A stretch of DNA of 64,000 nt from Flavobacterium eburneipallidum (GTDB lineage: Bacteria > Bacteroidota > Bacteroidia > Flavobacteriales > Flavobacteriaceae): positions 3,162,001-3,226,000 of the forward strand of contig NZ_CP114291.2 of NCBI RefSeq assembly GCF_027111355.2, given 5' to 3'. A model generated the notes under the pieces. The model saw nothing but the letters and a program-made list of their open reading frames with translations, had not been told where the DNA came from and made no database searches. The stretch's first letter is position 1; each line of letters begins with the position of its first letter. Below, piece after piece: positions 37,383 to 46,272 of the stretch. A program made the translations under genes and the position numbers.

Positions 37383-38171
37383 TTATAATTTTATTATAAC
37401 TAAAGTAGTAGTTATTAAGGAAATTAATGTAATGATGGTACTCAACGATTCTATCCCTGTTTTTCCAGTTCCCCAGGTTTTTTGTTTGAGTGGTTTCACA
37501 TAAATATAATCATTGGGTTGCAAATGATAGTAAGGAGATTGCATCACTTTCTTATCAGTAAGATCAATGTCGTGCATTTCGGTTCCAGAAGGGGATTGTC
37601 GCATGATGGTAACTGCTTTTCTATCGCCCGTTATGGTGATGTCACCAGAATTAGCAATAGCTTCCATAATATTAACGTGATTCTGATATAAGAATTTAGT
37701 CCCAGGATTTCCTATCTCTCCATTCATTGTATATTTGAAACCCGCTAATTTTACGGTAACAAAAATATTTGCCTCTTTTTTGAAATACTCATCTAAAAGC
37801 TGTTTTTCTAATTTATCCCTTAACTCTTCTACTGTATAACCAATGGCGTTTACTTCTCCTAAAATTGGAAATCTAATATTGCCGTGATCGTTTATAGTGA
37901 ATCCGTCAAAATACAATGAAGAAGCATCTTTTCCTGATTCGCCTCTAGCTGTAGGGGTAAAAATAGATACTAATGCAGGATCACTTGCCTTTAAAGTAAT
38001 ACTCAAAACATCGTCAACCTGAAGTCTGTAAGGCTTTTGCATCACTTCGGTTATAGCAACTGAAGGTTCTGTTGCATTTTTATTTTGAAGGTAAACAAGA
38101 TCTTTAGTAGGTATGCAGGATTGTAAAAAAAGACAAACTCCAAAAACTATATAACGTATGAATTTATTCAT
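37383..38171 (-). CDS. wza: Wza-type polysaccharide export lipoprotein
   Basis: From the ATG at 38171 this is a 262-aa lipoprotein: signal MNKFIRYIVFGVCLFLQSC with a lipobox ending in Cys19. Then come the Poly_export domain (YRLQVDDVLSITLKA, about 47-61), an SLBB segment (FKYTMNGEIGNPGTKF), and a C-terminal membrane helix (about 240-260). It forms the outer-membrane export pore working with the Wzc-type kinase encoded 13 bp downstream. A TATATTTG box lies 15 nt upstream, so this gene probably heads module A. Confidence 0.92.
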   Translation of the reverse strand: MNKFIRYIVFGVCLFLQSCIPTKDLVYLQNKNATEPSVAITEVMQKPYRLQVDDVLSITLKASDPALVSIFTPTARGESGKDASSLYFDGFTINDHGNIRFPILGEVNAIGYTVEELRDKLEKQLLDEYFKKEANIFVTVKLAGFKYTMNGEIGNPGTKFLYQNHVNIMEAIANSGDITITGDRKAVTIMRQSPSGTEMHDIDLTDKKVMQSPYYHLQPNDYIYVKPLKQKTWGTGKTGIESLSTIITLISLITTTLVIIKL

Positions 38172-38186
38172 ATTCCATTTTTTCAA

Positions 38187-38194
38187 CAAATATA
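38187..38194 (-). promoter_or_regulatory. Putative -7 box of the module A (wza1) promoter
   Basis: TATATTTG on the minus strand matches TAnnTTTG exactly and lies 15 nt before the ATG at 38171, giving a leader of about 10 nt. No -33 TTTG at ideal spacing. It is placed just after recR, where a new operon must start. Confidence 0.5.
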
Positions 38195-38242
38195 GTTTTT
38201 CATTTCACAAATTAAAAAAATATCGTTGTTCATTATCATGAA

Positions 38243-38863
38243 TTAATTATTTTTAAAAAAATTCTCAAAAGGAACTCTCTGTAAAATACTCCTTCCCAAA
38301 GTTACCTCATCGGCATATTCTAATTCATCGCCAACCGATATTCCTCTTGCAATCGTCGAAGTTATAATCTCACAATCTTGAATCTGTTTGTAGATATAAA
38401 AATTAGTGGTATCGCCTTCCATGGTGGAACTTAAAGCAAATATCAACTCCTTTACTGTCCCCGATTTTACTTTTTCAACCAACGAACTAATATTCAATTG
38501 ACTGGGTCCAACTCCATCAATTGGTGATATTTTTCCCCCTAGAACGTGATAAATCCCTTTAAATTGTCCTGTATTTTCAATCGCCATTACATCGCGAATA
38601 TCTTCTACTACACAAATAATTTGGTGATTCCTCTTCTCATTAGAACAAATTTCGCAAATTTCTATATCAGAAATATTATGACAGCTAATACAAAACTTAA
38701 CTTCCTCCCTCATTGTAGTTAAAGCTTGTGATAAAAAGCTAGTTTGCTCTTTGGGTTGTTTTAACAAATGCAATACCAATCGCAAAGCGGTTCGTTTTCC
38801 AATTCCAGGCAATTGAGATACTTCGTTAACTGCTTTCTCTAAAAGTTTTGATGAAAATTCCAT
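38243..38863 (-). CDS. recR: Recombination mediator protein RecR
   Basis: A 206-aa protein of normal RecR length, starting at the ATG at 38863 (the frame is open further upstream but that part is non-conserved and runs into a terminator). Features in order: helix-hairpin-helix with [12 protein letters not shown] (18-29), zinc finger C58-C61-C70-C73, and a Toprim domain from [14 protein letters not shown] (about 83-96). RecR with RecO/RecF loads RecA on gapped DNA. It is a housekeeping gene with no role in polysaccharide synthesis, lodged between two Wza-Wzc operons and separately expressed. Confidence 0.96.
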   Translation of the reverse strand: MEFSSKLLEKAVNEVSQLPGIGKRTALRLVLHLLKQPKEQTSFLSQALTTMREEVKFCISCHNISDIEICEICSNEKRNHQIICVVEDIRDVMAIENTGQFKGIYHVLGGKISPIDGVGPSQLNISSLVEKVKSGTVKELIFALSSTMEGDTTNFYIYKQIQDCEIITSTIARGISVGDELEYADEVTLGRSILQRVPFENFFKNN

Positions 38864-38868
38864 AGCTA

Positions 38869-38876
38869 CAAATGTA
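38869..38876 (-). promoter_or_regulatory. Putative -7 box of the recR promoter
   Basis: TACATTTG on the minus strand fits TAnnTTTG and ends five bases before the recR ATG, so the transcript would be leaderless or nearly so. No -33 element is evident. Confidence 0.45.
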
Positions 38877-38906
38877 ACAATTTGTTTAGAAAAATGAAGA
38901 CTTCTT

Positions 38907-38934
38907 CGATTTTCGTAGTTCGATTTTCGTAGTT
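38907..38934 (+). repeat. 14-bp tandem duplication
   Basis: Two perfect copies of CGATTTTCGTAGTT lie in tandem upstream of recR. Function unknown; possibly a replication-slippage product. Confidence 0.85.
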
Positions 38935-38979
38935 CGTTAAACCAAAAACGTTGAACAATAGATGAACAACGATTAATAA

Positions 38980-39003
38980 AAAAAGAGGCTTTCGCCTCTT
39001 TTT
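38980..39003 (-). terminator. Rho-independent terminator after wzc2
   Basis: AAGAGGC-TTTC-GCCTCTT forms a 7-bp stem, extended by A/T pairs to 10 bp. It begins three bases after the stop codon of the Wzc gene at 39006 on the minus strand and runs into a T-rich tract. It isolates recR from the upstream polysaccharide transcript. Confidence 0.9.
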
Positions 39004-39005
39004 CT

Positions 39006-41393
39006 TTATGCTTTAAATATTTTCTTGTACCAAGGTTTTTCGTCCACTTTGACTCCATAGCCGTAGCCGTAACCATACCCATAACTTTTATTCATTTTAG
39101 TATCATTAAGTACCAACGACATATTTTTAAGTTTTCCTTCTTTGTAAATCATTTTAGGAATATGAATCATACGCTTATCCAATACACCAGCTCTACAAAC
39201 ATAAACAGTTGCATCTGCATATTTAGACAACATCAAGGTATCGGATACTAGACTAACTGGTGCCATATCTACGATGATATAGTCGTACTCATTTTTAAAT
39301 TGAATAAATAATTCTTTTACTTTTTTACTCATCAATAATTCTGTTGGATTGGGCGGAATCACTCCAGCAGGGAGAACATAAAAGTTTTCAAAACCAGCTG
39401 TTTTGTGTATGTAATCACTTAAGATGGCTTTATTCGATGATAAATAATCTGTTAAACCTGAATTATTAGGCAAATCGATGTATTCATTCAATTTAGGATT
39501 TCTAAAATCCATTCCAATCAGGAGGACTTTTACCCCAGAAAGCGCCATTGTTGCCGCTAGATTAGCCGACAAAAATGTCTTTCCTTCTCCAGAAACAGTC
39601 GAGGTCATAAACACAGTTTTGGCCTCACCATCTGGCACTTGACTTAACATAAAATCTAAGTTGGTTTTCACAATTCGAAGCGCTTCGGCAGTACCTGTCC
39701 TACTGGTCGCATCTATTAAGCCATCGGTGGTAATAGAATTAGGCACATCTCCCAAGAACGGAACATCAAATTTATTCATAACATCAAAACGACTTTTTAC
39801 TTTCGTATCCAACAAATCAATTATGTATATAATTCCGAATGGTATTAAAAGTCCTAAAAATAATGCAGCTAAATAGATCATCTTCTTTTTAGGAGAAACG
39901 GGAACATCTGATGCTTTTGCTGCATCAATTACTCTAGCATTCGGTTCTGTTGCTGCCAAAGAAATAGCCGTTTCTTCTCTTTTTTGCAACAAATACAAAT
40001 AAAGTTCTTCTTTTACTTTTTGTTGACGTGCAATTACTCTAAACTGACGTTCTTGCACTGGAATATCACCTATTTTGTTGTCTAAAATGCCTTCTTGACT
40101 TCTCAAGTCTCTTTTTTGAATACCCAAATTAGACTGTATTCTTCTCAAACTCTCGCCCACATTGGCTTTTAAAGAACTGATTTGTTGGTCTAATTTGATA
40201 ACCGTTGGATTTGCTAGAGTTGCTGATTTCAAAATTCGGTTACGTTCCAAAACCAATTGATTATAAGAATCCACCAATCCTGCTGCATCACCATCGCTAG
40301 AAATCATATTGGTTGGCAACAAATCGGAATTGTTGCTTTTTTTGATAAAATCCAACATAGAAGCCACCATGTTTAACTGAATTTCGATCTCCACTCTTTT
40401 TTTATTGTACTCACTAGAGCCTTCGATAAACAATTTGGCTTCGGTTTCGATATCAGTAAGTTTATTAGCTGTTTTAAAACTTTGTACATCTTTTTCTACT
40501 CCATCCAACTCTTGGGTAATCAACAACAATCGATTGGAAACAAATTTGGAAGTATTCTCGGAAATAAAACTCTTATCAGCCGCTGCATCTTCATTGTAAT
40601 TTTTAATCAAATTATCCAAAAAGACTTCTGCTTTTTTAGAAACAGGATCTACTATAGAAACACTTACAACACTACTCGTTTTACTTATTGGATCTACATT
40701 CAATCGTTGCTGAAAACTAGCTACAACATTACCCAGTGGGTTTATTGTAATAATAATAGATTTGCCCTCAACATTTTTAAACGCTTTTTCAACAGAAGAT
40801 TTTGTAATTATCAAACCAGCATTTTGAAGGGGAATAATTTCTCCATATCGAAACTCTTTTTTATTCACTAAAAGCAACTTACTCCTATCTGATTCAACTG
40901 CGTTTTTTAATTGAAAAGTGTTAGATGTCAACTTAACAAATTCAAAATTCATTCTATCCTCATAAAACTTTGAATTGGCATTGACAAACTGTACTTTGAT
41001 TGGGGATCTATCATACATTTCTGTACTATTTACTTTCCCTTTTTCGATTATTGATGTGTTTAGTTGTAATCTTTTAACTGTTTTTTCAACTAAAGTTCTG
41101 GACTTCAATATCTCGATTTCATTATCCAAATTACTTTTCATTCCACCTCCCAACCCCATGTCAGCAAAAACAGATAATTCAGAAAGCATACCCCCTTTTT
41201 TATCATCTTTAACCAATATAGTAGTACTGGCAGAATATTGAGGAGTTGCATACCTTAAATACACATAAGCTACGGCAAGTGACAAAAAAGCAGCCAATAC
41301 AAACCATCGCCAATGCTCTAAATAACGCTCTAAACTATCTCTTAAATTAAAATCTTCAATTTGATCTTCGTCGGAGTTGTTGTAAAAATCCAT
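39006..41393 (-). CDS. wzc: Wzc-type BY-kinase / chain-length regulator with (Tyr-Gly)n tail
   Basis: A 795-aa protein. The Wzz part has helices at about 30-48 and 505-525 around a long periplasmic coiled coil. The kinase domain has Walker [17 protein letters not shown], Walker A' [13 protein letters not shown] and Walker [15 protein letters not shown]. The C-terminus ends with [11 protein letters not shown] and [10 protein letters not shown], a tyrosine cluster for autophosphorylation. It is a paralog of the kinase at 34904 but clearly diverged. It follows its Wza partner by 7 bp and is followed by a terminator. Confidence 0.93.
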   Translation of the reverse strand: MDFYNNSDEDQIEDFNLRDSLERYLEHWRWFVLAAFLSLAVAYVYLRYATPQYSASTTILVKDDKKGGMLSELSVFADMGLGGGMKSNLDNEIEILKSRTLVEKTVKRLQLNTSIIEKGKVNSTEMYDRSPIKVQFVNANSKFYEDRMNFEFVKLTSNTFQLKNAVESDRSKLLLVNKKEFRYGEIIPLQNAGLIITKSSVEKAFKNVEGKSIIITINPLGNVVASFQQRLNVDPISKTSSVVSVSIVDPVSKKAEVFLDNLIKNYNEDAAADKSFISENTSKFVSNRLLLITQELDGVEKDVQSFKTANKLTDIETEAKLFIEGSSEYNKKRVEIEIQLNMVASMLDFIKKSNNSDLLPTNMISSDGDAAGLVDSYNQLVLERNRILKSATLANPTVIKLDQQISSLKANVGESLRRIQSNLGIQKRDLRSQEGILDNKIGDIPVQERQFRVIARQQKVKEELYLYLLQKREETAISLAATEPNARVIDAAKASDVPVSPKKKMIYLAALFLGLLIPFGIIYIIDLLDTKVKSRFDVMNKFDVPFLGDVPNSITTDGLIDATSRTGTAEALRIVKTNLDFMLSQVPDGEAKTVFMTSTVSGEGKTFLSANLAATMALSGVKVLLIGMDFRNPKLNEYIDLPNNSGLTDYLSSNKAILSDYIHKTAGFENFYVLPAGVIPPNPTELLMSKKVKELFIQFKNEYDYIIVDMAPVSLVSDTLMLSKYADATVYVCRAGVLDKRMIHIPKMIYKEGKLKNMSLVLNDTKMNKSYGYGYGYGYGVKVDEKPWYKKIFKA
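39057..39087 (-). repeat. Hexanucleotide tandem repeat coding for the (Tyr-Gly)n tail of Wzc2
   Basis: About five degenerate 6-bp units (CCATAG/CCGTAG/CCGTAA/CCATAC on the plus strand) encode alternating Tyr-Gly. Like the repeat in the paralog at 34904, length changes by one unit would stay in frame. Confidence 0.7.
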
Positions 41394-41400
41394 AGTATAT

Positions 41401-42201
41401 TTAGTTTTTTGCTGTAACTATCAAGGTTATTAAAGTAATCACTAATGAGGTAATCGAAATGATAACATTGGTATTGGCTCCTACTGCCGCTCCATTGATT
41501 CTCGTTTTATTAGGCTCTACATAGATCACATCATTTTGTGCTAAATAATAAAATGGCGAATTGATAAAATCCGCTTTCGTAATATCTACCCTATTGTAAG
41601 ATTTCACTCCATCAATTTCTCTAATAATCAATATATTATCTCTTCTTCCGTAGATAGTCAAATCTTTTGCCATACTGATGGCTTCGATAAGAGTAACTCT
41701 GTCTGATGTCAAAGGATAAGTCCCTGGAATAGTAACCTCACCTTGCAATGAAACTTTAAAATTCGTCAAACGAAGATTGATAATTGGATTTTTGATATAT
41801 TTCGCAATTTTTGATTCTAATAATTGCATCACTTCTGTACGTGACAAACCGCTTACTTTCAGTTTTCCCAAAACTGGAAAATCAATAAACCCATTTACGT
41901 CTACTAAATACGACTGCATCGATTCTTGTCCTCTAGCATTCATCAAATTATTACTAACAGCAGAAGGCATACTAATAGTTGTCAAATTGAAAGGAACTGC
42001 CGTTTCAGGATCGTCGGCAGATACGATAATTGTGAGCATATCATCAGGTTGAATCTTAATTTCATACGAATCCAATTTTTCTTTAGAAGACAAACTATCA
42101 ATGTTTTGATAATAAACTAATTCTGATTTGGGTTTACAAGAAAACAAGATTAAAACAATACAAAATGGAATTGTTTTTTTTAATAAAGAGGTAAATTTCA
42201 T
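41401..42201 (-). CDS. wza: Wza-type polysaccharide export lipoprotein
   Basis: A 266-aa lipoprotein with signal KKTIPFCIVLILFSC, lipobox Cys at residue 22. It carries the Poly_export domain (YEIKIQPDDMLTIIVSADDP, about 45-64), an SLBB segment (FKVSLQGEVTIPGTYPL) and a C-terminal membrane helix (about 245-263). It is a paralog of the Wza at 37383 and pairs with the kinase gene 7 bp downstream. It is preceded by a 518-bp untranslated region containing a possible promoter, so wza2-wzc2 probably form their own transcript. Confidence 0.92.
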   Translation of the reverse strand: MKFTSLLKKTIPFCIVLILFSCKPKSELVYYQNIDSLSSKEKLDSYEIKIQPDDMLTIIVSADDPETAVPFNLTTISMPSAVSNNLMNARGQESMQSYLVDVNGFIDFPVLGKLKVSGLSRTEVMQLLESKIAKYIKNPIINLRLTNFKVSLQGEVTIPGTYPLTSDRVTLIEAISMAKDLTIYGRRDNILIIREIDGVKSYNRVDITKADFINSPFYYLAQNDVIYVEPNKTRINGAAVGANTNVIISITSLVITLITLIVTAKN

Positions 42202-42383
42202 GGGTGAATACTTTTTATTATTTAGGTTTGCTAGAAATATTTTGAATATTTATTAAAATCATTAAGAAATGTAAGGAGATTAAAAAACACAACAAACCTT
42301 AATTTTCTTAACAAACTTAATGGTCCAACATTTTTAAAATTATTTCTAAATGTAGTGACTTCAAAAATACTTTAAAATCATGG

Positions 42384-42391
42384 CAAAGATA
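42384..42391 (-). promoter_or_regulatory. Putative -7 box of the wza2-wzc2 promoter
   Basis: TATCTTTG on the minus strand matches TAnnTTTG closely. It lies about 183 nt upstream of the wza2 ATG, implying a long leader. No -33 TTTG at the ideal distance. Confidence 0.45.
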
Positions 42392-42554
42392 TGCAATACG
42401 GCAAATAATACCTTTAAAAGACAACAGAATTTACTTTCAATTATATAAATTTCTAAAAATCATAATTTTAGAGCTTAAAAAACTAACCCGTTGGGTGTAA
42501 TTATTAAAAATAAAAGAATTTAAAAAGATATAAAATTTAAACACATAGAATCAT

Positions 42555-42615
42555 AAAAAAAAAGAGTTGTATAACCCAATTGCTTCGCCTATTCACTATC
42601 GCTCGAGCTTGGGTT
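42555..42615 (-). terminator. Terminator-like hairpin after wcaJ
   Basis: On the minus strand AACCCAA (42615-42609) can pair with TTGGGTT (42579-42573) around a 29-nt structured loop, followed nine bases later by a run of nine T (42563-42555). The large loop and the gap before the T-run make it less certain than the other terminators here. It lies about 105 bp past the wcaJ stop codon. Confidence 0.5.
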
Positions 42616-42719
42616 CACATAGCTATGTTTTTCTTTAATAAAGTGAAACGCCTTTCAAAACATACAAAATCTATGCTTCTATATGTTTAAAAGCAAAAAA
42701 TTTGAATTAAACTATTAAT

Positions 42720-44144
42720 CTAATACGCCTTTTTATCGCCTTGAAAAACTTGAACAAAAGTCTTCCAGATGATTTTTACATCCAACAAAAAACTCCAGTT
42801 TTCGATGTACCAAATATCATGCTCTACACGTCCTTCCATGTCTGACAATTCTTTGGTTTCACCTCTAAATCCATTAACTTGCGCCCAACCCGTAATCCCT
42901 GGTTTGGCATAGTGACGTACTAGGAAATTGTTAATCAATTCTGAATATTGTTCAGTATGTGACAACATGTGTGGACGTGGCCCTACAACAGACATATTGC
43001 CTAATAGAACATTAAAAAACTGTGGAAACTCATCTAAACTGGTGCGACGCAAAAAAGCACCTATTTTAGTAACTCTTGAATCATTTTGTGTTGCTTGCAC
43101 TCTATTGGCGGCATCATTAACATACATCGTACGAAATTTAAAGCAAGGAAAAGCTTTATTATCTCTTCCAGATCGTTGTTGTACAAAAAAGATAGGGCCT
43201 GGTGAATTCAATTTAATCAACACCATTAGTATTGGAAACAGCCAAGAGAACACAAATACAATAACAAACAAAGAGAAAAAGAAATCAAAAACTTTCTTTA
43301 TGATGCGATGCAAAGGAATTTCGAGTGGTTCTTTACGAAACATCAAAACAGGTACATTACCATTTCCATAAAAAGAAACTTGCACCCTGTTTGACTTTGT
43401 ATATTGCTGAAAGTCAGGGATAAACTTAATACGCACCATATAATGCTCGCAAAGCGCTGTCAATCTATTGATTACTTTTACTTTATCGATATGCAAAGCA
43501 ACATACATTTCGTCCACTTCATGCGTACTTAAATACGTTTCAATATTGTTAAAACCTCCTAAAAGAGGAGCCATAAGTTGGGTATTAGGATCTGGTTCGT
43601 CATCAAAAAAGCCCATTACTTTATAACCTGAAGTCAAATCTTTTGTCAAAATCCTATTCATTCTTTCGCCTGTTGCATTGGCTCCTACAATGACTATATT
43701 TCTCGAATTAAATCCTTTTAGCCGAATAAATTTCAATACCTTCATGAAAAATATTCGAAAATTGACCAGCATAATAAAAAAGGCAACATAAAAATAGACC
43801 ATTCTCATACGAGAAATCTTTTCATAGTCAAGCACAACAATAAACAAACTGATTATCGCCATGTGAATTAATAGCATTCGGATTGTTCGGTAAAGGATAG
43901 CTTCTATCCTTTCGGTTCGAATGATGCGATAGGAATCTTTATAAAACAATAAAGAAATCCAAAATATATTAGCCAACAATGAGATGGCTTTAGCATCTTT
44001 GAGATTGACGAAGTTAAGATTGCCAAATTGAAACAAAAATGAAAGTGCTATCGCCGAATTCAACAACACCAAATCCCAAACTAGAAAGCCTATCTTAAAA
44101 TAGCGGGAAAAACGATAGCTTGCAAGTATTTTTAGAAGAATCAT
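42720..44144 (-). CDS. wcaJ: Undecaprenyl-phosphate glucose phosphotransferase, WcaJ-like
   Basis: A 474-aa polyprenyl glycosylphosphotransferase. The N-terminal half has four to five membrane helices (about 17-38, 52-68, 90-108, 112-130) and a Rossmann-like region (NIVIVGANATGERM, about 148-161). The conserved C-terminal catalytic domain shows KLNSPGPIFFVQQRSGRD, FKFRTM, TSLDEFPQFFNVLLGNMSVVGPRPH and KPGITGWAQVNGFRGET. It loads hexose-1-phosphate onto undecaprenyl phosphate to start a repeat unit. It is the initiating enzyme of module B, distinct from the MraY-type one in module A. The next step is probably by the WecG/TagA protein encoded upstream. Confidence 0.94.
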   Translation of the reverse strand: MILLKILASYRFSRYFKIGFLVWDLVLLNSAIALSFLFQFGNLNFVNLKDAKAISLLANIFWISLLFYKDSYRIIRTERIEAILYRTIRMLLIHMAIISLFIVVLDYEKISRMRMVYFYVAFFIMLVNFRIFFMKVLKFIRLKGFNSRNIVIVGANATGERMNRILTKDLTSGYKVMGFFDDEPDPNTQLMAPLLGGFNNIETYLSTHEVDEMYVALHIDKVKVINRLTALCEHYMVRIKFIPDFQQYTKSNRVQVSFYGNGNVPVLMFRKEPLEIPLHRIIKKVFDFFFSLFVIVFVFSWLFPILMVLIKLNSPGPIFFVQQRSGRDNKAFPCFKFRTMYVNDAANRVQATQNDSRVTKIGAFLRRTSLDEFPQFFNVLLGNMSVVGPRPHMLSHTEQYSELINNFLVRHYAKPGITGWAQVNGFRGETKELSDMEGRVEHDIWYIENWSFLLDVKIIWKTFVQVFQGDKKAY

Positions 44145-44357
44145 TATTTATATTTTATAGTTTATGAAACAATAAACTTTATTTATTTTTCAAATTTGAA
44201 GTCTTTTTAGCATTTACTAAAACAAACCCGTTGAATAGAATTAAAAAATCGATTAAACAAAAAAATAGAGCAAAATTGTAATTCATCTGAACTCTTACTT
44301 TCTTAAATCATTAAAACAAACAAGAAGATTAAGTTTAAGCACATTAATCCGATGCAA

Positions 44358-45095
44358 TTATTTTTTCAATCCCAATTTACTTTTGAGAACCAGCCAAATA
44401 AAAACTGGTCCGTAATACAAATAACGTCTCCACATCCTTTTGGGTTCTTTAATCAAACGGATAAACCATTCTAGTCTTAAATTGACCCAAAATGGACTTG
44501 GTCGTTCCACTGTACCTGCATAGAAATCAAAAACCGCCCCGATGGAACAAATGATTTTAGTATCTAAATATTCTTTATGCGAATAAGCCCATTTCTCCTG
44601 TTTGGGTGCCGTCATACCCACAAACAAAACATCCGGTTTGAAAGCATTGACAGCCTCCACTTTTTTTGATTTTTTATCGTGTGGAAATTCTGCTTTATAA
44701 GGTGGCGAATAGGTTCCTACTCGAATATTAGGAAACTCAATAGCCAAACGCTCTTTGATTTTTGACAACGTATTTTCTGAAGAACCTAAATAAAAACAGC
44801 TTCCTCCTTTTTTATCCAGTTCTTGCAATAAATGAAGATGAATATCAGCTCCAGCAATTTTTTTTATTTTTTTTCCAGTAAGCAAACGCACAGCAGCTAC
44901 AACTGCCATACCATCGGGCAACAAAACATCAGAACCTAATAGTGCATTTTTGAACGCTTGATGCTGCTCGGCGATGCAAAAGGAATACTGGTTAATGGTA
45001 TTGATTAGGATTTTACGATCAAAACCTATTTGATTTAGAGGACTCGTGTAAATCGAATAATCCAAAAAAGAAACATCAGCTAATTTTTCAATCAT
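44358..45095 (-). CDS. WecG/TagA/CpsF-family glycosyltransferase (GT26)
   Basis: A 245-aa GT26 enzyme with family motifs LLPDGMAVV (about 56-64), the IAGADIHLHLL stretch, VGMTAPKQEKWA (154-165) and IGAVFDFYAGTVERPSPFW. GT26 enzymes (WecG, TagA, CpsF) add the second sugar, often a ManNAc, ManNAcA or a hexose, to an undecaprenyl-PP-sugar. Its ATG overlaps the TGA of the GT4 gene upstream. A 213-bp gap separates it from wcaJ; I see no clear signal in that gap. Confidence 0.9.
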   Translation of the reverse strand: MIEKLADVSFLDYSIYTSPLNQIGFDRKILINTINQYSFCIAEQHQAFKNALLGSDVLLPDGMAVVAAVRLLTGKKIKKIAGADIHLHLLQELDKKGGSCFYLGSSENTLSKIKERLAIEFPNIRVGTYSPPYKAEFPHDKKSKKVEAVNAFKPDVLFVGMTAPKQEKWAYSHKEYLDTKIICSIGAVFDFYAGTVERPSPFWVNLRLEWFIRLIKEPKRMWRRYLYYGPVFIWLVLKSKLGLKK

Positions 45096-46252
45096 ATTTT
45101 CCTTAAAAATTTGTTATAAATAGAGTCAAAATAGTCTAATTGCAGTTCAGGTGAATAATGCAATGTATAGGTATCAAAGGCGTTTGCTCTCATTTGATTT
45201 TTCTCTTCCTCTGAAAGCGAATCAAAACGAATTACTTGCTTTTGCAAATCCTTAAAATCACCAGCTTCAAAATGAAAACCGTTGTAAGTGTCTGTTACCA
45301 GTGAGGTCATTGCTCCCAAATTGGAAGCTATTATTGGTGTACTAGCCGATAAGGCTTCTAAAACTGTCATTGGCATTCCTTCGTACCAAACCGAAGGAAA
45401 AATCAAAGCTTGTGTTTTTCTCAATTCCGTTACGACTTCTGCACTGCTTAAATTACCCAGATAAGTAATATTATTATATTCTTTAGCAACTTGAACAACT
45501 TCATTTTTTAATGGCCCATCTCCTGCCATTTTTAGCGAATAAGGCATGTCTTTAAATGCGTTCAACAGCGTTGCTATTCCCTTTTCTTCAGATAAGCGTC
45601 CAATGAATAAAAAATGATTTTCTCTTGCAACAATGTTTAGGTTTCTAGCAACACTCTTAAAATTGGGTTTAACTGAAAACTGTTCTTTTGGAATGCCAAA
45701 ATTAGATTCTTGGAATAAATCTACTGCAAATGGGGTCAAACAAACATAAGAATTCACTTTTTTCCAAGTGCCTATTTTTTTGTGAAACCAAACAATAAAA
45801 GCCAACCAAAAAGTAAGCAAAACCGAAGAGCGATACACTTTATTTTGAACGGCTTTCCAAGGAAACGCTTGTTTCAAACTATCAGTAAACAACTTCCCTT
45901 GATGTAACAAAATACCCGAAGGACACAACAATCTATAATTATGAACTGTATGAACTACTGAAATTCCTAACTTATTAATAGTGCGAAAAACCAAAGGACC
46001 TAAAGCAAAATGCCAATTGTGAATGTGAACCACATCAGGCTGAAACACCTTGATTTTATTTTTTACTTGAGTTGCTGCTGTTGTGTTCCAAATAGAAACC
46101 AAAAATTGCAAAGCTCCCCTCCAACCGCCTTGATTTTGAAAATACAAAACTTCAACCGTATGCTTTTCTTTCAATAATTTCACCTCCTGCTCTACAACAG
46201 CATCTTCGCCGCCGTGCAGTTGATAATGACTATGAATGATGAGTATTTTCAA
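45092..46252 (-). CDS. Glycosyltransferase family 4
   Basis: A 386-aa GT-B retaining transferase. N-terminal lobe: ILIIHSHYQLHGGEDAVV (3-20), HIHNWHFALGP. C-terminal lobe: FIGRLSEEKGIATLL (about 228-242), AGDGPLKNEV, and the EX7E-type site FPSVWYEGMPMTVLEALS. It belongs to the Module B assembly line. The start is a TTG at 46252, because no ATG precedes it before an in-frame stop. The start of the GT26 gene overlaps its stop. Confidence 0.9.
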   Translation of the reverse strand: MKILIIHSHYQLHGGEDAVVEQEVKLLKEKHTVEVLYFQNQGGWRGALQFLVSIWNTTAATQVKNKIKVFQPDVVHIHNWHFALGPLVFRTINKLGISVVHTVHNYRLLCPSGILLHQGKLFTDSLKQAFPWKAVQNKVYRSSVLLTFWLAFIVWFHKKIGTWKKVNSYVCLTPFAVDLFQESNFGIPKEQFSVKPNFKSVARNLNIVARENHFLFIGRLSEEKGIATLLNAFKDMPYSLKMAGDGPLKNEVVQVAKEYNNITYLGNLSSAEVVTELRKTQALIFPSVWYEGMPMTVLEALSASTPIIASNLGAMTSLVTDTYNGFHFEAGDFKDLQKQVIRFDSLSEEEKNQMRANAFDTYTLHYSPELQLDYFDSIYNKFLRKI

Positions 46253-46272
46253 TTTTTTGAATACTAGGTTTA

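Larger units (their letters stand above)
42202..42719. other. 518-bp intergenic region between wcaJ and wza2
   Basis: No gene is seen. It contains a terminator-like hairpin with T-tract (42555-42615), a 12-bp palindrome ACATAGCTATGT (42617-42628), several scattered CATAG/CTATG fragments on both sides that look like a decayed repeat, the sequence GCTTCGCC (42582-42589) also found in other leaders of the island, and a -7 box for wza2 (42384-42391). Confidence 0.6.

Noticed and set aside
38864..39082. N-terminal extension of recR by 73 codons
   Set aside because: The extra part overlaps the end of wzc2 and the terminator hairpin, has no RecR similarity, and a normal RecR of 206 aa starts at the ATG at 38863 just after a -7 box.
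40482..40871. Plus-strand frame of 129 codons
   Set aside because: Antisense to the periplasmic coiled-coil part of wzc2; composition is typical of an antisense shadow.
42928..43371. Plus-strand frame of 147 codons
   Set aside because: It lies fully antisense within wcaJ, whose conserved catalytic domain is clearly coding; the predicted protein has no recognisable features.
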